Shown here: in pieces, positions 28,902 to 36,790 of the stretch
Position numbering within the stretch: position 1 is the first letter of the stretch
How the letters are laid out: every line of letters starts with the position of its first letter
Source: Aquimarina sp. RZ0
Lineage (GTDB): Bacteria > Bacteroidota > Bacteroidia > Flavobacteriales > Flavobacteriaceae
Direction: 5' to 3'
Assembly: GCF_008370685.1 (NCBI RefSeq)
Contig: NZ_VTZU01000016.1
Location: 36,421-100,420, forward strand
DNA: 64,000 nt
Made by a program: the position numbers and the translations under genes
Notes under the pieces: generated by a model
What the model was told of the DNA's origin: nothing
The model's input: the letters and a program-made list of their open reading frames with translations, nothing else
Database searches by the model: none

Positions 28902-31265
28902 TTATCTTATTAATGTAAAATGGCTACGGTATTTTTCTGATTTATCTTTTAGTTCTGCCGTAAACCAATAGTCGGTAGCAGGTAGGGGGACACCATTATA
29001 GATCCCATCCCATCCCGTTTCATTAGGATCTAATTGTTTTAATAATTTACCATATCTATCAAAAATATAAATATCCATTGCAGGTATTTCGAAATCACCA
29101 ATTACATTCCAAAAATCATTAAATCCATCATTATTAGGTGTGAAAAAATTAGGAAAGCCAAGGACAAGTATACTTTCTGTAATAGTGCCACAATTATTGC
29201 CACCAGCGACAGTTACTTCGTGGATACCCAGGGAAACACTATCAAACCTGTTACTTTCCTGAAAAGCACCTCCATCTAATGAGAATTCAAAAGGTCCTCC
29301 TCCGGTTACATTTGCTATAATTCCATTATTTTGAGAAAAAACACCTTCTGTTAGTGTCAATATTAGATTGTCAGGACTTTTATCGAATACTACAGTAACA
29401 GAAGCTTCTCTCATACAGCCAGAAATCGTATCATTATATGATACAGTATAGGTTCCGGGTTCTCTGGCAGTAATGAGAGGAGATGTTTCTCCTGTCATTG
29501 TAACTCCTTCAAACGTCCAGATGAATGTGTATTGGGAAGCGTCCAGTTCAGTAGTAATAATTGGGTACTCAAATCCTTCTATAGGAGTTCCATTTTGATC
29601 AACGCAGATAGCTTGTGGATTATCTAGTATTATTTGAGGACAATCACAATCGGGAGCCTGAACTGCTAAAATGGAGGAGCAGGAGGTAAGGTTGGTAGCA
29701 TTTGCAGTAATTTCAATAGCAGCTCCTTGTGGGATATTAAAAATCCTATTACCATCAGGATCAACCTCTCCTGCAGTAGTTGTTATATTACTTTCTGTAT
29801 CTACATCATAGATTACTTCATAAGTAGTATCTGTACAGTTCGTGCTGATTAATGTTATCGTTGGTACTTGTATTGTAGTAACGGTTACAGTCGCTTGATC
29901 TGTTCCACAATTATTTTCTGATGTTACTGTATATGTATATATTCCTGCAGCATCTGTTACAGGGTCAAAAACACCTGTTCCACTTGTTAGTAGTGGATCC
30001 CAGATTCCTCCAATATCCGGGGTGCCCCCCAAGATAGTAAAAAGGTCTATAGCGACATCATTCACACAGATATCTACAGTTCCGGGTTCCCCTGCATTGA
30101 GAACAGGAATTATAGTGACTTGTATAGAATCTTCAAACTCTCTGCCATCATCTCTTACAATAACACTATAAATACCACCTTGACTAACCGTGATAGTAGA
30201 AGAAACTTCACCTATGATAGGAACTCCATCCAATAGCCATTCATAAGTTTCCATACCAGAAAAAGGATCATCTACAGATTGCGCAGTAAGTATTTCCTCT
30301 TCTCCTTCGCACATAGAAAAATTTAACTCAGATCCTTCTTCATCAACAATAACCACATTGGAATTAGTAGCAAATCCTCTAATAAATACGGCTGAGTCTA
30401 ATCTATTATCACCTCGATCTGCAATGATTATTTTGATTGTGTACGTTTCTCCTGCAATTACACTGGTTTCTGTAAGAAGAATATCTGTATATCCATCAAA
30501 CTGTACAACACCAGTATTATTAGCATTTGAGTTACTAATGTAAAATTCTGGAAAAAAATTTGTTCCTGTTATCTCAGTACCGCAAGAAAAAGAATCGTCG
30601 TGGATGGATCCGGTATTTACAATAATATTATTCGAACTAGGAACGGCAGCAATGTTCTTTCCACCAAAAGCAGTACCAGAATCATTGTTTATTCCAGGGC
30701 CTTTGATTAAAAAAGCAAAACCATCTCTAAAATTATTATCACATTCAAAATCATTCTCATATTCTTCAGATCCAAAAATAAAATCAAACTTTAGCGTATT
30801 ACCATCAGGAATAAAATCAAATTGAAATATAGTTGCATCAAATGTCTCTACGACATCTCCATTTACATCATTAAGAATAGTTTCCAGGTCATCATCACCA
30901 GGCCATTCTCCTTCTAGTATAGATGTAAAGCCAGCTTGATTATTAGGTCCTTCGGATCTTTTAGCACTTCCTGTAGATAGTAAAATACCTTCATCAAATG
31001 GGAATGTACTTGTTCCTTTCTGGAAATATCCCCAACTCCTCTTATCCAGATCTCCAACTCCGTCTGGACTTTCAGTTACGATAAGAGATGCAGGGTCAAA
31101 GGTTATTCCTCCATTCACTAATAAAACTTGTTGAATTAATTCTGCAGCACCCAGATTAGATGCGGGATTGCCCATAGGATTCACCTCAATTGATTGAGCA
31201 TTAATACTGTGAAAACATATTAAAAAAAATAAAGATAGTATTTTTAGAGTAGTTTTTTGATTCAC
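28902..31265 (-). CDS. Secreted protein with choice-of-anchor L domain and T9SS type B sorting domain
   Basis: A 787-residue exported protein starting at a GTG codon. The signal peptide ends near SINAQ. The choice-of-anchor L domain occupies about 30-310: NPASNLGAAELIQQVLLVNGGITF, FDEGILLSTGSAKRSEGPNN, FDFIFGSEEYENDFEC and FAFLIKGPGIN. An Ig-like segment, one copy of the DIC..DLFTILGGTPD domain and the same C-terminal module as the neighbouring gene follow, ending with the T9SS type B signal. Likely a surface-anchored adhesin or matrix protein. The pair probably arose by duplication or recombination. Confidence 0.88.
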   Translation of the reverse strand: MNQKTTLKILSLFFLICFHSINAQSIEVNPMGNPASNLGAAELIQQVLLVNGGITFDPASLIVTESPDGVGDLDKRSWGYFQKGTSTFPFDEGILLSTGSAKRSEGPNNQAGFTSILEGEWPGDDDLETILNDVNGDVVETFDATIFQFDFIPDGNTLKFDFIFGSEEYENDFECDNNFRDGFAFLIKGPGINNDSGTAFGGKNIAAVPSSNNIIVNTGSIHDDSFSCGTEITGTNFFPEFYISNSNANNTGVVQFDGYTDILLTETSVIAGETYTIKIIIADRGDNRLDSAVFIRGFATNSNVVIVDEEGSELNFSMCEGEEEILTAQSVDDPFSGMETYEWLLDGVPIIGEVSSTITVSQGGIYSVIVRDDGREFEDSIQVTIIPVLNAGEPGTVDICVNDVAIDLFTILGGTPDIGGIWDPLLTSGTGVFDPVTDAAGIYTYTVTSENNCGTDQATVTVTTIQVPTITLISTNCTDTTYEVIYDVDTESNITTTAGEVDPDGNRIFNIPQGAAIEITANATNLTSCSSILAVQAPDCDCPQIILDNPQAICVDQNGTPIEGFEYPIITTELDASQYTFIWTFEGVTMTGETSPLITAREPGTYTVSYNDTISGCMREASVTVVFDKSPDNLILTLTEGVFSQNNGIIANVTGGGPFEFSLDGGAFQESNRFDSVSLGIHEVTVAGGNNCGTITESILVLGFPNFFTPNNDGFNDFWNVIGDFEIPAMDIYIFDRYGKLLKQLDPNETGWDGIYNGVPLPATDYWFTAELKDKSEKYRSHFTLIR

Positions 31266-32201
31266 AATTGGTTAGGTGATGGTTGATTATAAAAGCTAAC
31301 GTGTTTCCTTAATTATTTAGTATTCAAAATTTATAATAGATGATTATGTACGCTTGTAGTTATTTTCATATTAAAAGTTATTTATATATTGTATTTTTCT
31401 ATTTAGATGCTTTTTGTAGATTAAAAATTACTTTTCATCTGTGGTTACAAAGGTGTATTATGAAGTTTAACTGTTAAGATTTTATGATTTATTTATGATA
31501 TTTTAAATTTTCGTTTTATTTATGCATTTTTTTTGATAAAAAGAGAGTAGGCTTTAAAAGAATTAAGATAAAACGGATTTAATTTTTAGAATGTAATTTC
31601 TAGATTTTGGTTAATCATCATCACGCACTTTTTTAAGTACTACAGTACTTCGGTTTTTTCATTTCTTTCTGCATACAATATTTTAGTTAAATAATTATCA
31701 TTTAAAAATTAACTATAATTTTTAAAAATAGGTTTATTATCAATTTCAGCACATAACTATTAAAATAGATAGATTATACTAGCATTCTTTGATTAAAAGA
31801 TTGGTGCTAAAAAAATATGATACATTATTTTAGTCATTAAGCAAGTAATGTATACTATATTCTTGAATGGTCATCCCATATTTTTTATTTTGTTCTGGAG
31901 TTTTTTATCATTATTAATAAATTTTGTAAAGAAATAATAGCACATAAACAGATTAATGGTTTTAGTTTTTTTATGCAGCCGTACTGTGTGTAAATATAAA
32001 TATAAAACCTATTCTTTCCATTGAAAAAAAAACAAAAAAAACCCTCTTTTTTGGGGAATTTAGAATATATTTAGTGTTTAACTCTACTAAAATAGGGGGA
32101 AAACCCCTGTATGATTTTTAGCTAAAGTACCCTTAATTTGTATGGAGTATATATATACTTTTGAACCACACAAGTTTGATAAAATTTAAAACAATAAATA
32201 T
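31266..32201. other. Gene-poor AT-rich region
   Basis: About 940 bp without convincing coding sequence. Visible structures are a short hairpin AAGTACT-AC-AGTACTT near 31640 and AGGGG-GAAAA-CCCCT near 32094-32108, about 95 bp before the small gene at 32202. The latter could lie in a leader. Confidence 0.5.
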
Positions 32202-32375
32202 ATGAAACGGCTTTTTCTACCCTTAGCTTTAATTTCATTTTCAATAATATGTCTGAGTATTGTACATATTGATAATATGAATAAATTAGATATTGAATCT
32301 AAAAAATTAAAGAAAAATTATAAAACCAATTCTCTTACAGATGCTGAAATAGCAGAAAATCAATCTAATATTTAA
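32202..32375 (+). CDS. Small membrane/secreted protein A (57 aa), paralogue of 32812-32970
   Basis: A 57-residue reading frame from ATG, preceded by an A-rich leader. It starts MKRL, has one hydrophobic helix (about 4-21, containing LISF and ICL), then VHIDN, NKLD and a Lys-rich, polar tail ending NQSNI. It could be a single-pass membrane protein or a secreted peptide precursor. Support for being real comes from the second gene 440 bp downstream, which shares the same N-terminal 30 residues at about two thirds identity with mostly conservative changes. A strong hairpin at 32557-32591 ends the unit. Function unknown. Confidence 0.65.
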   Translation: MKRLFLPLALISFSIICLSIVHIDNMNKLDIESKKLKKNYKTNSLTDAEIAENQSNI

Positions 32376-32556
32376 TAGTTAAAAGATAGTGGTAATATAT
32401 ACTCAATTAGTGATATAATATATTAGTGTATAGTTTCTGATTGTAGCCTTATGTAGCCTGATTATCATGTATTACTGTTTTGTCAATGTTATGAATTATT
32501 ATCATTGAAGAAAGTTTTGGGGGAACAATAAAATAGTAAATACTTGGTAGGTTTTG

Positions 32557-32591
32557 TAAAGCCGTTTTGCATATTGCAAAACGGCTTTCTA
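32557..32591 (+). terminator. Perfect GC-containing hairpin terminator
   Basis: AAAGCCGTTTTGCA, a 3-nt loop TAT, and its exact complement TGCAAAACGGCTTT form a 14-bp stem followed by CTATTTT. It would terminate the transcript of small gene A, 180 bp after its stop codon, so that transcript would have a long 3' region. Confidence 0.75.
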
Positions 32592-32687
32592 TTTTGAAAT
32601 AAAAAAATATGTATACGATTCTATAAGTTAAATATATTGATTTTTAGTGTTTTAGGTTTATTGTGTATTTCTATTTCTTTTTATTTA

Positions 32688-32723
32688 TCTACGAATTCTA
32701 AATAAACGTCTACGAATTCTAAA
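32688..32723. promoter_or_regulatory. 15-bp direct repeats with 21-bp period upstream of small gene B
   Basis: TCTACGAATTCTAAA occurs twice, at 32688-32702 and 32709-32723, exactly two helical turns apart and about 90-125 bp before the ATG at 32812. This phasing is typical of a dimeric activator binding one face of DNA. No such pair precedes gene A. Confidence 0.5.
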
Positions 32724-32811
32724 ATCACTTTTTATTAACGTAAAAACAGGGCTACTTTTATACCGTAGTTTAATTACGGTTTTACTTACAATAACCCTCA
32801 AAATAAAGATT

Positions 32812-32970
32812 ATGAAACGCTTGGTATTGCCTGTGGTATTAATTTCGTTTACAGTAATTTGTTTATGTTTTGTACACATTGATAACATAAATAAATTGGA
32901 TAAAGAATTAAATACAATACAGAGCCAAAAAGAATTTAAGCTTGACTCTAGAAATGTCCAAAACCAGTAA
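32812..32970 (+). CDS. Small membrane/secreted protein B (52 aa), paralogue of 32202-32375
   Basis: A 52-residue reading frame from ATG. MKRL, hydrophobic stretch with LISF and ICL, VHIDN and NKLD are shared with gene A, while the C-terminal 20 residues (Gln/Lys-rich, ending NVQNQ) have diverged. This conservation of the N-terminus with divergence of the tail suggests either a leader plus variable peptide or a membrane anchor with a short periplasmic tail. Upstream are the phased direct repeats and an ACCGTA/TACGGT hairpin (about 32762-32780). Confidence 0.65.
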   Translation: MKRLVLPVVLISFTVICLCFVHIDNINKLDKELNTIQSQKEFKLDSRNVQNQ

Positions 32971-33135
32971 ATATAAATTTAACATAACTTAACTAATTTT
33001 GATTAAACCTCTAAATGACCTGAAAGATACACCGTTGTTTTTTTACATCACTATGAATTGTTTACATAGCCCCATGCTACGGAAATATTTAATAATGCAG
33101 TAAAATGTATAGGTATATTTCAGGAAATTTTAGGG

Positions 33136-33161
33136 GTTCAATCTACTTATATAGATTGAAC
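33136..33161 (-). terminator. Hairpin after the DCC-family gene
   Basis: A 10-bp perfect stem GTTCAATCTA/TAGATTGAAC with a 6-nt loop, 14 bp beyond the stop of the minus-strand gene. The U-tract is weak. Confidence 0.5.
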
Positions 33162-33174
33162 ATTTATCTAATAA

Positions 33175-33585
33175 TTATTCGATAAAAAGAGATTTCAGTT
33201 CAGGAGTTGGAATCACACAACTTTCTCTTTTTCCAAACCATTTATATCTGTTTTTGGCTATTATATCATACACAAAATCTCTTAAGAATTTAGGGAAGAA
33301 GAGAAAAACAGAGAATAACGGATAACCACCAGACAGCTGTTTTGCAATATGCAAGGCAGCTGTTGATTTATGATAATAACCTACTTTGGGATCAATTAGA
33401 AGTATCGAATCTAGTTTTGAGGTATCAATGTTTAATTCTTTGGCTAGTTTAACACCCACTTCACTTTGCAAGGAAGCATACCTGAATACAGTATTCTTAT
33501 CTCTTTTTATAATAAAATTAATAGCACCATTACATAGGTTGCAGACGCCATCAAATAATATAATCTTTTTCCCATTTTCTACCAT
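33175..33585 (-). CDS. DCC-family thiol-disulfide oxidoreductase (DUF393)
   Basis: A 136-residue protein whose N-terminus carries the family name motif: ILFDGVCNLCNGAINFII with C15 and C18 as the predicted redox pair. Downstream FRYASLQSEVG, SILLIDPKVGYYHKSTAALHIAKQL and RYKWFGKRESC are also typical of DUF393. These thioredoxin-like proteins are presumed to handle disulfides; the substrate is unknown. Monocistronic. Confidence 0.9.
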   Translation of the reverse strand: MVENGKKIILFDGVCNLCNGAINFIIKRDKNTVFRYASLQSEVGVKLAKELNIDTSKLDSILLIDPKVGYYHKSTAALHIAKQLSGGYPLFSVFLFFPKFLRDFVYDIIAKNRYKWFGKRESCVIPTPELKSLFIE

Positions 33586-33746
33586 AGTACAAAGATACTA
33601 AATAATGAAAAGTTTAGCGATACGATTCTTTTGGCTTTTCGATAGTAGCAGAATGCTATTTTTAGTTTTTCATTTGCCAGTTAGTCGTTATCAAAAATTA
33701 AACTATTTTTGGGCATAAACTCATTTCGATATAAAACTTAGTATAC

Positions 33747-34385
33747 ATGAAACAAAAGTTTTTAATTTTAGGTGTATTGCTATTCATTTCTAACTACGCA
33801 ATGTCTCAAAAAATAGATGATCAAGAACCTTTGTATGCGCGTGCAGGTTTTAAAGGAGGTGCCAATTATACTAATATTACAGGAGATACAGATGGAGCAG
33901 AAGGAAGGGTAAGAGTGCATCTAGGTGTTGTGGTAGAATATCCGATTTCCAGAAATTTTTTATTACAAGCAGAGTTGTTATATACAGCGCAAGGATATAA
34001 AATCGAAGTAGAAGGTGAGGAACAGAAAATAAACCTAAATTATTTTACATTACCCCTGCTGGCAAAATTTCATATAACGAATCCTTTAAGTATAGAATCT
34101 GGACCGCAGGTAGGTTTATTAAACGGAGCTACAAATGATGCTGTAGAAAATACAGATGTTTTTTTTGATTCTTTTAATAGCTTAGAATTTAGTTGGGCTT
34201 TTGGAGCTGGTTATAAATTAAAAAGTGGTTTATTTTTTCAAGTACGTTATAATATCGGTTTGACCAATATCAATGATACCGCAGTGATAAATATTATTAA
34301 TAATAATGCGGTGGCTCAGCTATCAATAGGATATCTTTTTAAAACCGAAAACAATCGACGAATTATACAAGAGTTCACAGAATAA
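33747..34385 (+). CDS. Outer-membrane beta-barrel protein (PorT-like family)
   Basis: A 212-residue protein with a signal peptide (FLILGVLLFISNYAMSQ) followed by the start RAGFKGGANYTNITGD, which is the usual first strand of small PorT-like eight-stranded barrels. Alternating strands include VVEYPISRNFLLQAELLYTAQGYK, FTLPLLAKFHI and SWAFGAGYKLKSGLFFQVRYNIGL. It ends GYLFKTENNRRIIQEFTE. A structural or unknown role in the outer membrane. It precedes aroQ, which has its own promoter. Confidence 0.85.
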   Translation: MKQKFLILGVLLFISNYAMSQKIDDQEPLYARAGFKGGANYTNITGDTDGAEGRVRVHLGVVVEYPISRNFLLQAELLYTAQGYKIEVEGEEQKINLNYFTLPLLAKFHITNPLSIESGPQVGLLNGATNDAVENTDVFFDSFNSLEFSWAFGAGYKLKSGLFFQVRYNIGLTNINDTAVINIINNNAVAQLSIGYLFKTENNRRIIQEFTE

Positions 34386-34432
34386 AACTACGTTCTTTGG
34401 AGTAATTTATCATTAATATACTTTTAGATTTT

Positions 34433-34462
34433 TTGGTGTTAAAATGCTATTAATTACATTTG
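34433..34462 (+). promoter_or_regulatory. Consensus Bacteroidota promoter of aroQ
   Basis: TTG at 34433-34435 and TACATTTG at 34455-34462 are separated by 19 bp, matching TTG-N19-TAnnTTTG. Transcription would start about 20 bp before the GTG at 34489. This is the clearest promoter seen in the window. Confidence 0.65.
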
Positions 34463-34488
34463 AACTTAATTAAAAAAATAAAAAACAG

Positions 34489-34902
34489 GTGAAGCTTCTG
34501 ATACTTAATGGTCCAAATTTAAATCTACTGGGTAAACGAGAACCTGGTATTTATGGAAATCAAACTTTTGAAGAATTCTTTAATGAATTGAAAATGAGAT
34601 TTAGCGATATTACCCTTGATTATTTTCAATCGAATATAGAAGGAGTATTGATCACTAAAATTCAGGAAGCTGATGATTTATACGATGGGGTTGTTCTTAA
34701 TGCCGGTGCATATACGCATACATCAATAGGTATTGGCGACGCTATAAAATCAGTCTCGGTTCCTGTAGTAGAAGTACATATCTCTAATACCTTTGGAAGA
34801 GAAGCATTTAGACACCAATCATATATATCACCAAATGCAAAAGGTGTTATTCTGGGCTTTGGTATGGAGAGCTATGTATTAGGAATTCAAAGTTTTTTGT
34901 AA
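34489..34902 (+). CDS. aroQ: Type II 3-dehydroquinate dehydratase
   Basis: A 137-residue enzyme, slightly short for the family's 140-150, that dehydrates 3-dehydroquinate in the shikimate pathway. The GTG start gives the standard MKLLILNGPNLNLLGKREPGIYG N-terminus, with the catalytic Arg/Tyr of KREPGIYG. LNAGAYTHTS and EVHISNTFGREAFRHQS, with the catalytic His, form the rest of the active site. It probably acts as the usual dodecamer. Monocistronic; other shikimate genes are not adjacent. Confidence 0.95.
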   Translation: MKLLILNGPNLNLLGKREPGIYGNQTFEEFFNELKMRFSDITLDYFQSNIEGVLITKIQEADDLYDGVVLNAGAYTHTSIGIGDAIKSVSVPVVEVHISNTFGREAFRHQSYISPNAKGVILGFGMESYVLGIQSFL

Positions 34903-34985
34903 GATATATATGTTATAATTATAGTCAAAATTCTAGCATTTAGTGTTTTATGTTGGATTTGTTGACTATTCTATCCTTGTTGTTT

Positions 34986-35146
34986 ATACCATTTTTGCTT
35001 TAAAATTACCCAAATAAAATACAGTTGCTTTTTCTTTAGGCAAAAAAGAAAAGTTCAGTATAGCCTAAGTGACAGTTAATTTTTATTTTGAAACATAAGG
35101 GGAAAAGAACAAATTTTAGTGGTTGATTTTAAGGTAGAAATGGTAT
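34986..35146. repeat. Family-5 palindromic element (termini ATACCATTT-T-C-TTAAAAT)
   Basis: The left end ATACCATTTTTGCTTTAAAA pairs with the right end, the complement of ATACCATTTCTACCTTAAAA, with a few mismatches over about 20 bp. Total 161 bp. The core-like segment is at 35056-35084 (AGTATAGCCTAAGTGACAG). A single related end (ATGGTATTAGA) occurs near 14732. Confidence 0.65.
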
Positions 35147-35955
35147 TAGAACGATATATCTAAGAAATTTAAAAAAAATTGATACTCTTTAACAAGGCAT
35201 CCTGAATTTTTTTTTTACTAGAATCTAAAAGTTTAAATTTTCTCAAACCATCTATTGTTTGAATTTACCGTAAGGAATATCAAAAATCTATTTTTATAGA
35301 TGCATATTCAGAAATCATCATACGATTTTTCTTCAAAAAAAAAGGATAGTTAAAAAAGTGTGATGTTATTTTGACTCAAAATAATGAATACTTACTTCTA
35401 CTATATCAAATCTGACAAAAATTTAATGCTTAGTATAAAATGATATTTGTCATTTGCTTTTATAGGTTTGGAGTTCCAAAATTTACATTCAGTAGAATTA
35501 CGCTCAAATAATCAATATAACTGGTATATAAAGTATGCTGATTGCTCTCTTTTAACATCAGTGTTTATTTCTCTTTCCTTACAAAATAATGGTATTCCAG
35601 AATCATAGATGATAAAAGTAAGACCTGATAAAAGTCATCTTTTAAAAAGAAAACATATACTAATTTTGACTGTAGAAATTAGAAAAACATACTATTTCTC
35701 AAAGAGTTGTAATCCTTAAAATTAATAAAATGAAAACTGTATTAATTCTTGCGAATTTTTCTAGATACCCAATGCGTACAATTGCTAATACCTCTAAAAC
35801 GAATAGAGCAGAACCCTATAAAATTGTGCAATAAATTTGTATAAATATTTTTTGGATACGTTCTGAAATTATTTTGAAAACTGACATTTCCTGGCTTACC
35901 ATTCCTAAGCTTTTTAGTTCCCGCTTTTAATTCTAAAACTTTTATTATCAAGACC
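35147..35955. other. Non-coding gap before the universal stress protein
   Basis: About 800 bp, AT-rich. It contains a solitary family-4 end at 35266-35279 (13 of 14 bases). A 34-codon frame at 35730-35834 (MKTVLILANFS...) has no other support. No other feature is seen. Confidence 0.5.
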
Positions 35956-36753
35956 ATGAATACTATTGAAAAAATATTAATTCCATTTGATTTATCTACT
36001 ACCTCTGAGTATGCTTTACGATTTGCATTGAGTCTATTCTCAATAGATTATAAACCAGATATAGTTATAATACATTCGTATAACTCTTCAAATAGAGATA
36101 AAATTGTTATACAATTAGAGTCTAAGATTGAAAAAATTAAATCAGAATTTCAGTACGCAAAAGCATCTACTATTGAATTGGTTATAAAACCTGATTTTTT
36201 GATAGATACAATATTAGTAGAGCAACAAGAGCGAGAAGCAGATTTAATCATAATGGGCACCAAAGGGTGTGATATTGATGATGAAAGTATATTCTCAAAT
36301 ACCTCAGAACTAGTATTAGAAGCAGATTGTCCCGTTTTGGTAATTCCAGAGACTATCTTAAAAGATGGTATACATAAAATAGCTTTAGTTCTTGGAAAAG
36401 AAGAAATAGATGATCCATCTGTATTAATGACATTATTAATATTAGCAAGACATTTTAAAGCAAAAGTATATGTTCTAACCATTGTAAACAAAGATGATAG
36501 TTATGGTTATACAGCTGCAGATCAAAAGAATGAAAACACAGTAGAGTATTATTTAGAAAATTTTTATTCACAGCATGTATTTAGAGAAAGTGATGATGTA
36601 GAACAAGGAATTTTTGATTTTGTAGCAAATAATAAAATAGATATGGTTACTATTTTACCCTATAATCACGCAAAAAGACACGAGCCTTCAGAGGGTAGGT
36701 TAACAAAACTTCTGGCATTACATACCCAAGTGCCTTTACTAACTCTGGACTAA
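35956..36753 (+). CDS. Universal stress protein (tandem UspA-like)
   Basis: A 265-residue cytosolic protein. The N-terminal Usp domain starts IEKILIPFDLSTTSEYALRFALSLF and ends with IIMGTKGCDIDDESIFSNTSELVLEADCPVLVIPE, the G-2X-G-type nucleotide-binding stretch in a modified form. A second, degenerate Usp-like half spans about 137-265. Such proteins respond to energy or envelope stress. It is 37 bp ahead of an SLC13 permease and probably co-transcribed, which may mean it senses the transported carboxylate or sulfate state. Confidence 0.85.
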   Translation: MNTIEKILIPFDLSTTSEYALRFALSLFSIDYKPDIVIIHSYNSSNRDKIVIQLESKIEKIKSEFQYAKASTIELVIKPDFLIDTILVEQQEREADLIIMGTKGCDIDDESIFSNTSELVLEADCPVLVIPETILKDGIHKIALVLGKEEIDDPSVLMTLLILARHFKAKVYVLTIVNKDDSYGYTAADQKNENTVEYYLENFYSQHVFRESDDVEQGIFDFVANNKIDMVTILPYNHAKRHEPSEGRLTKLLALHTQVPLLTLD

Positions 36754-36790
36754 TTTTAACAAATTAATGTATTAATTAAAACCTCCGAGA

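Noticed and set aside
32688..32888. Minus-strand frame opposite small gene B
   Set aside because: It is antisense to the paralogue-supported gene and shows no family resemblance.
35730..35834. 34-codon reading frame MKTVLILANFS... upstream of the universal stress protein
   Set aside because: No ribosome-binding or promoter sign and no paralogue; could be a decayed Usp start but cannot be supported.
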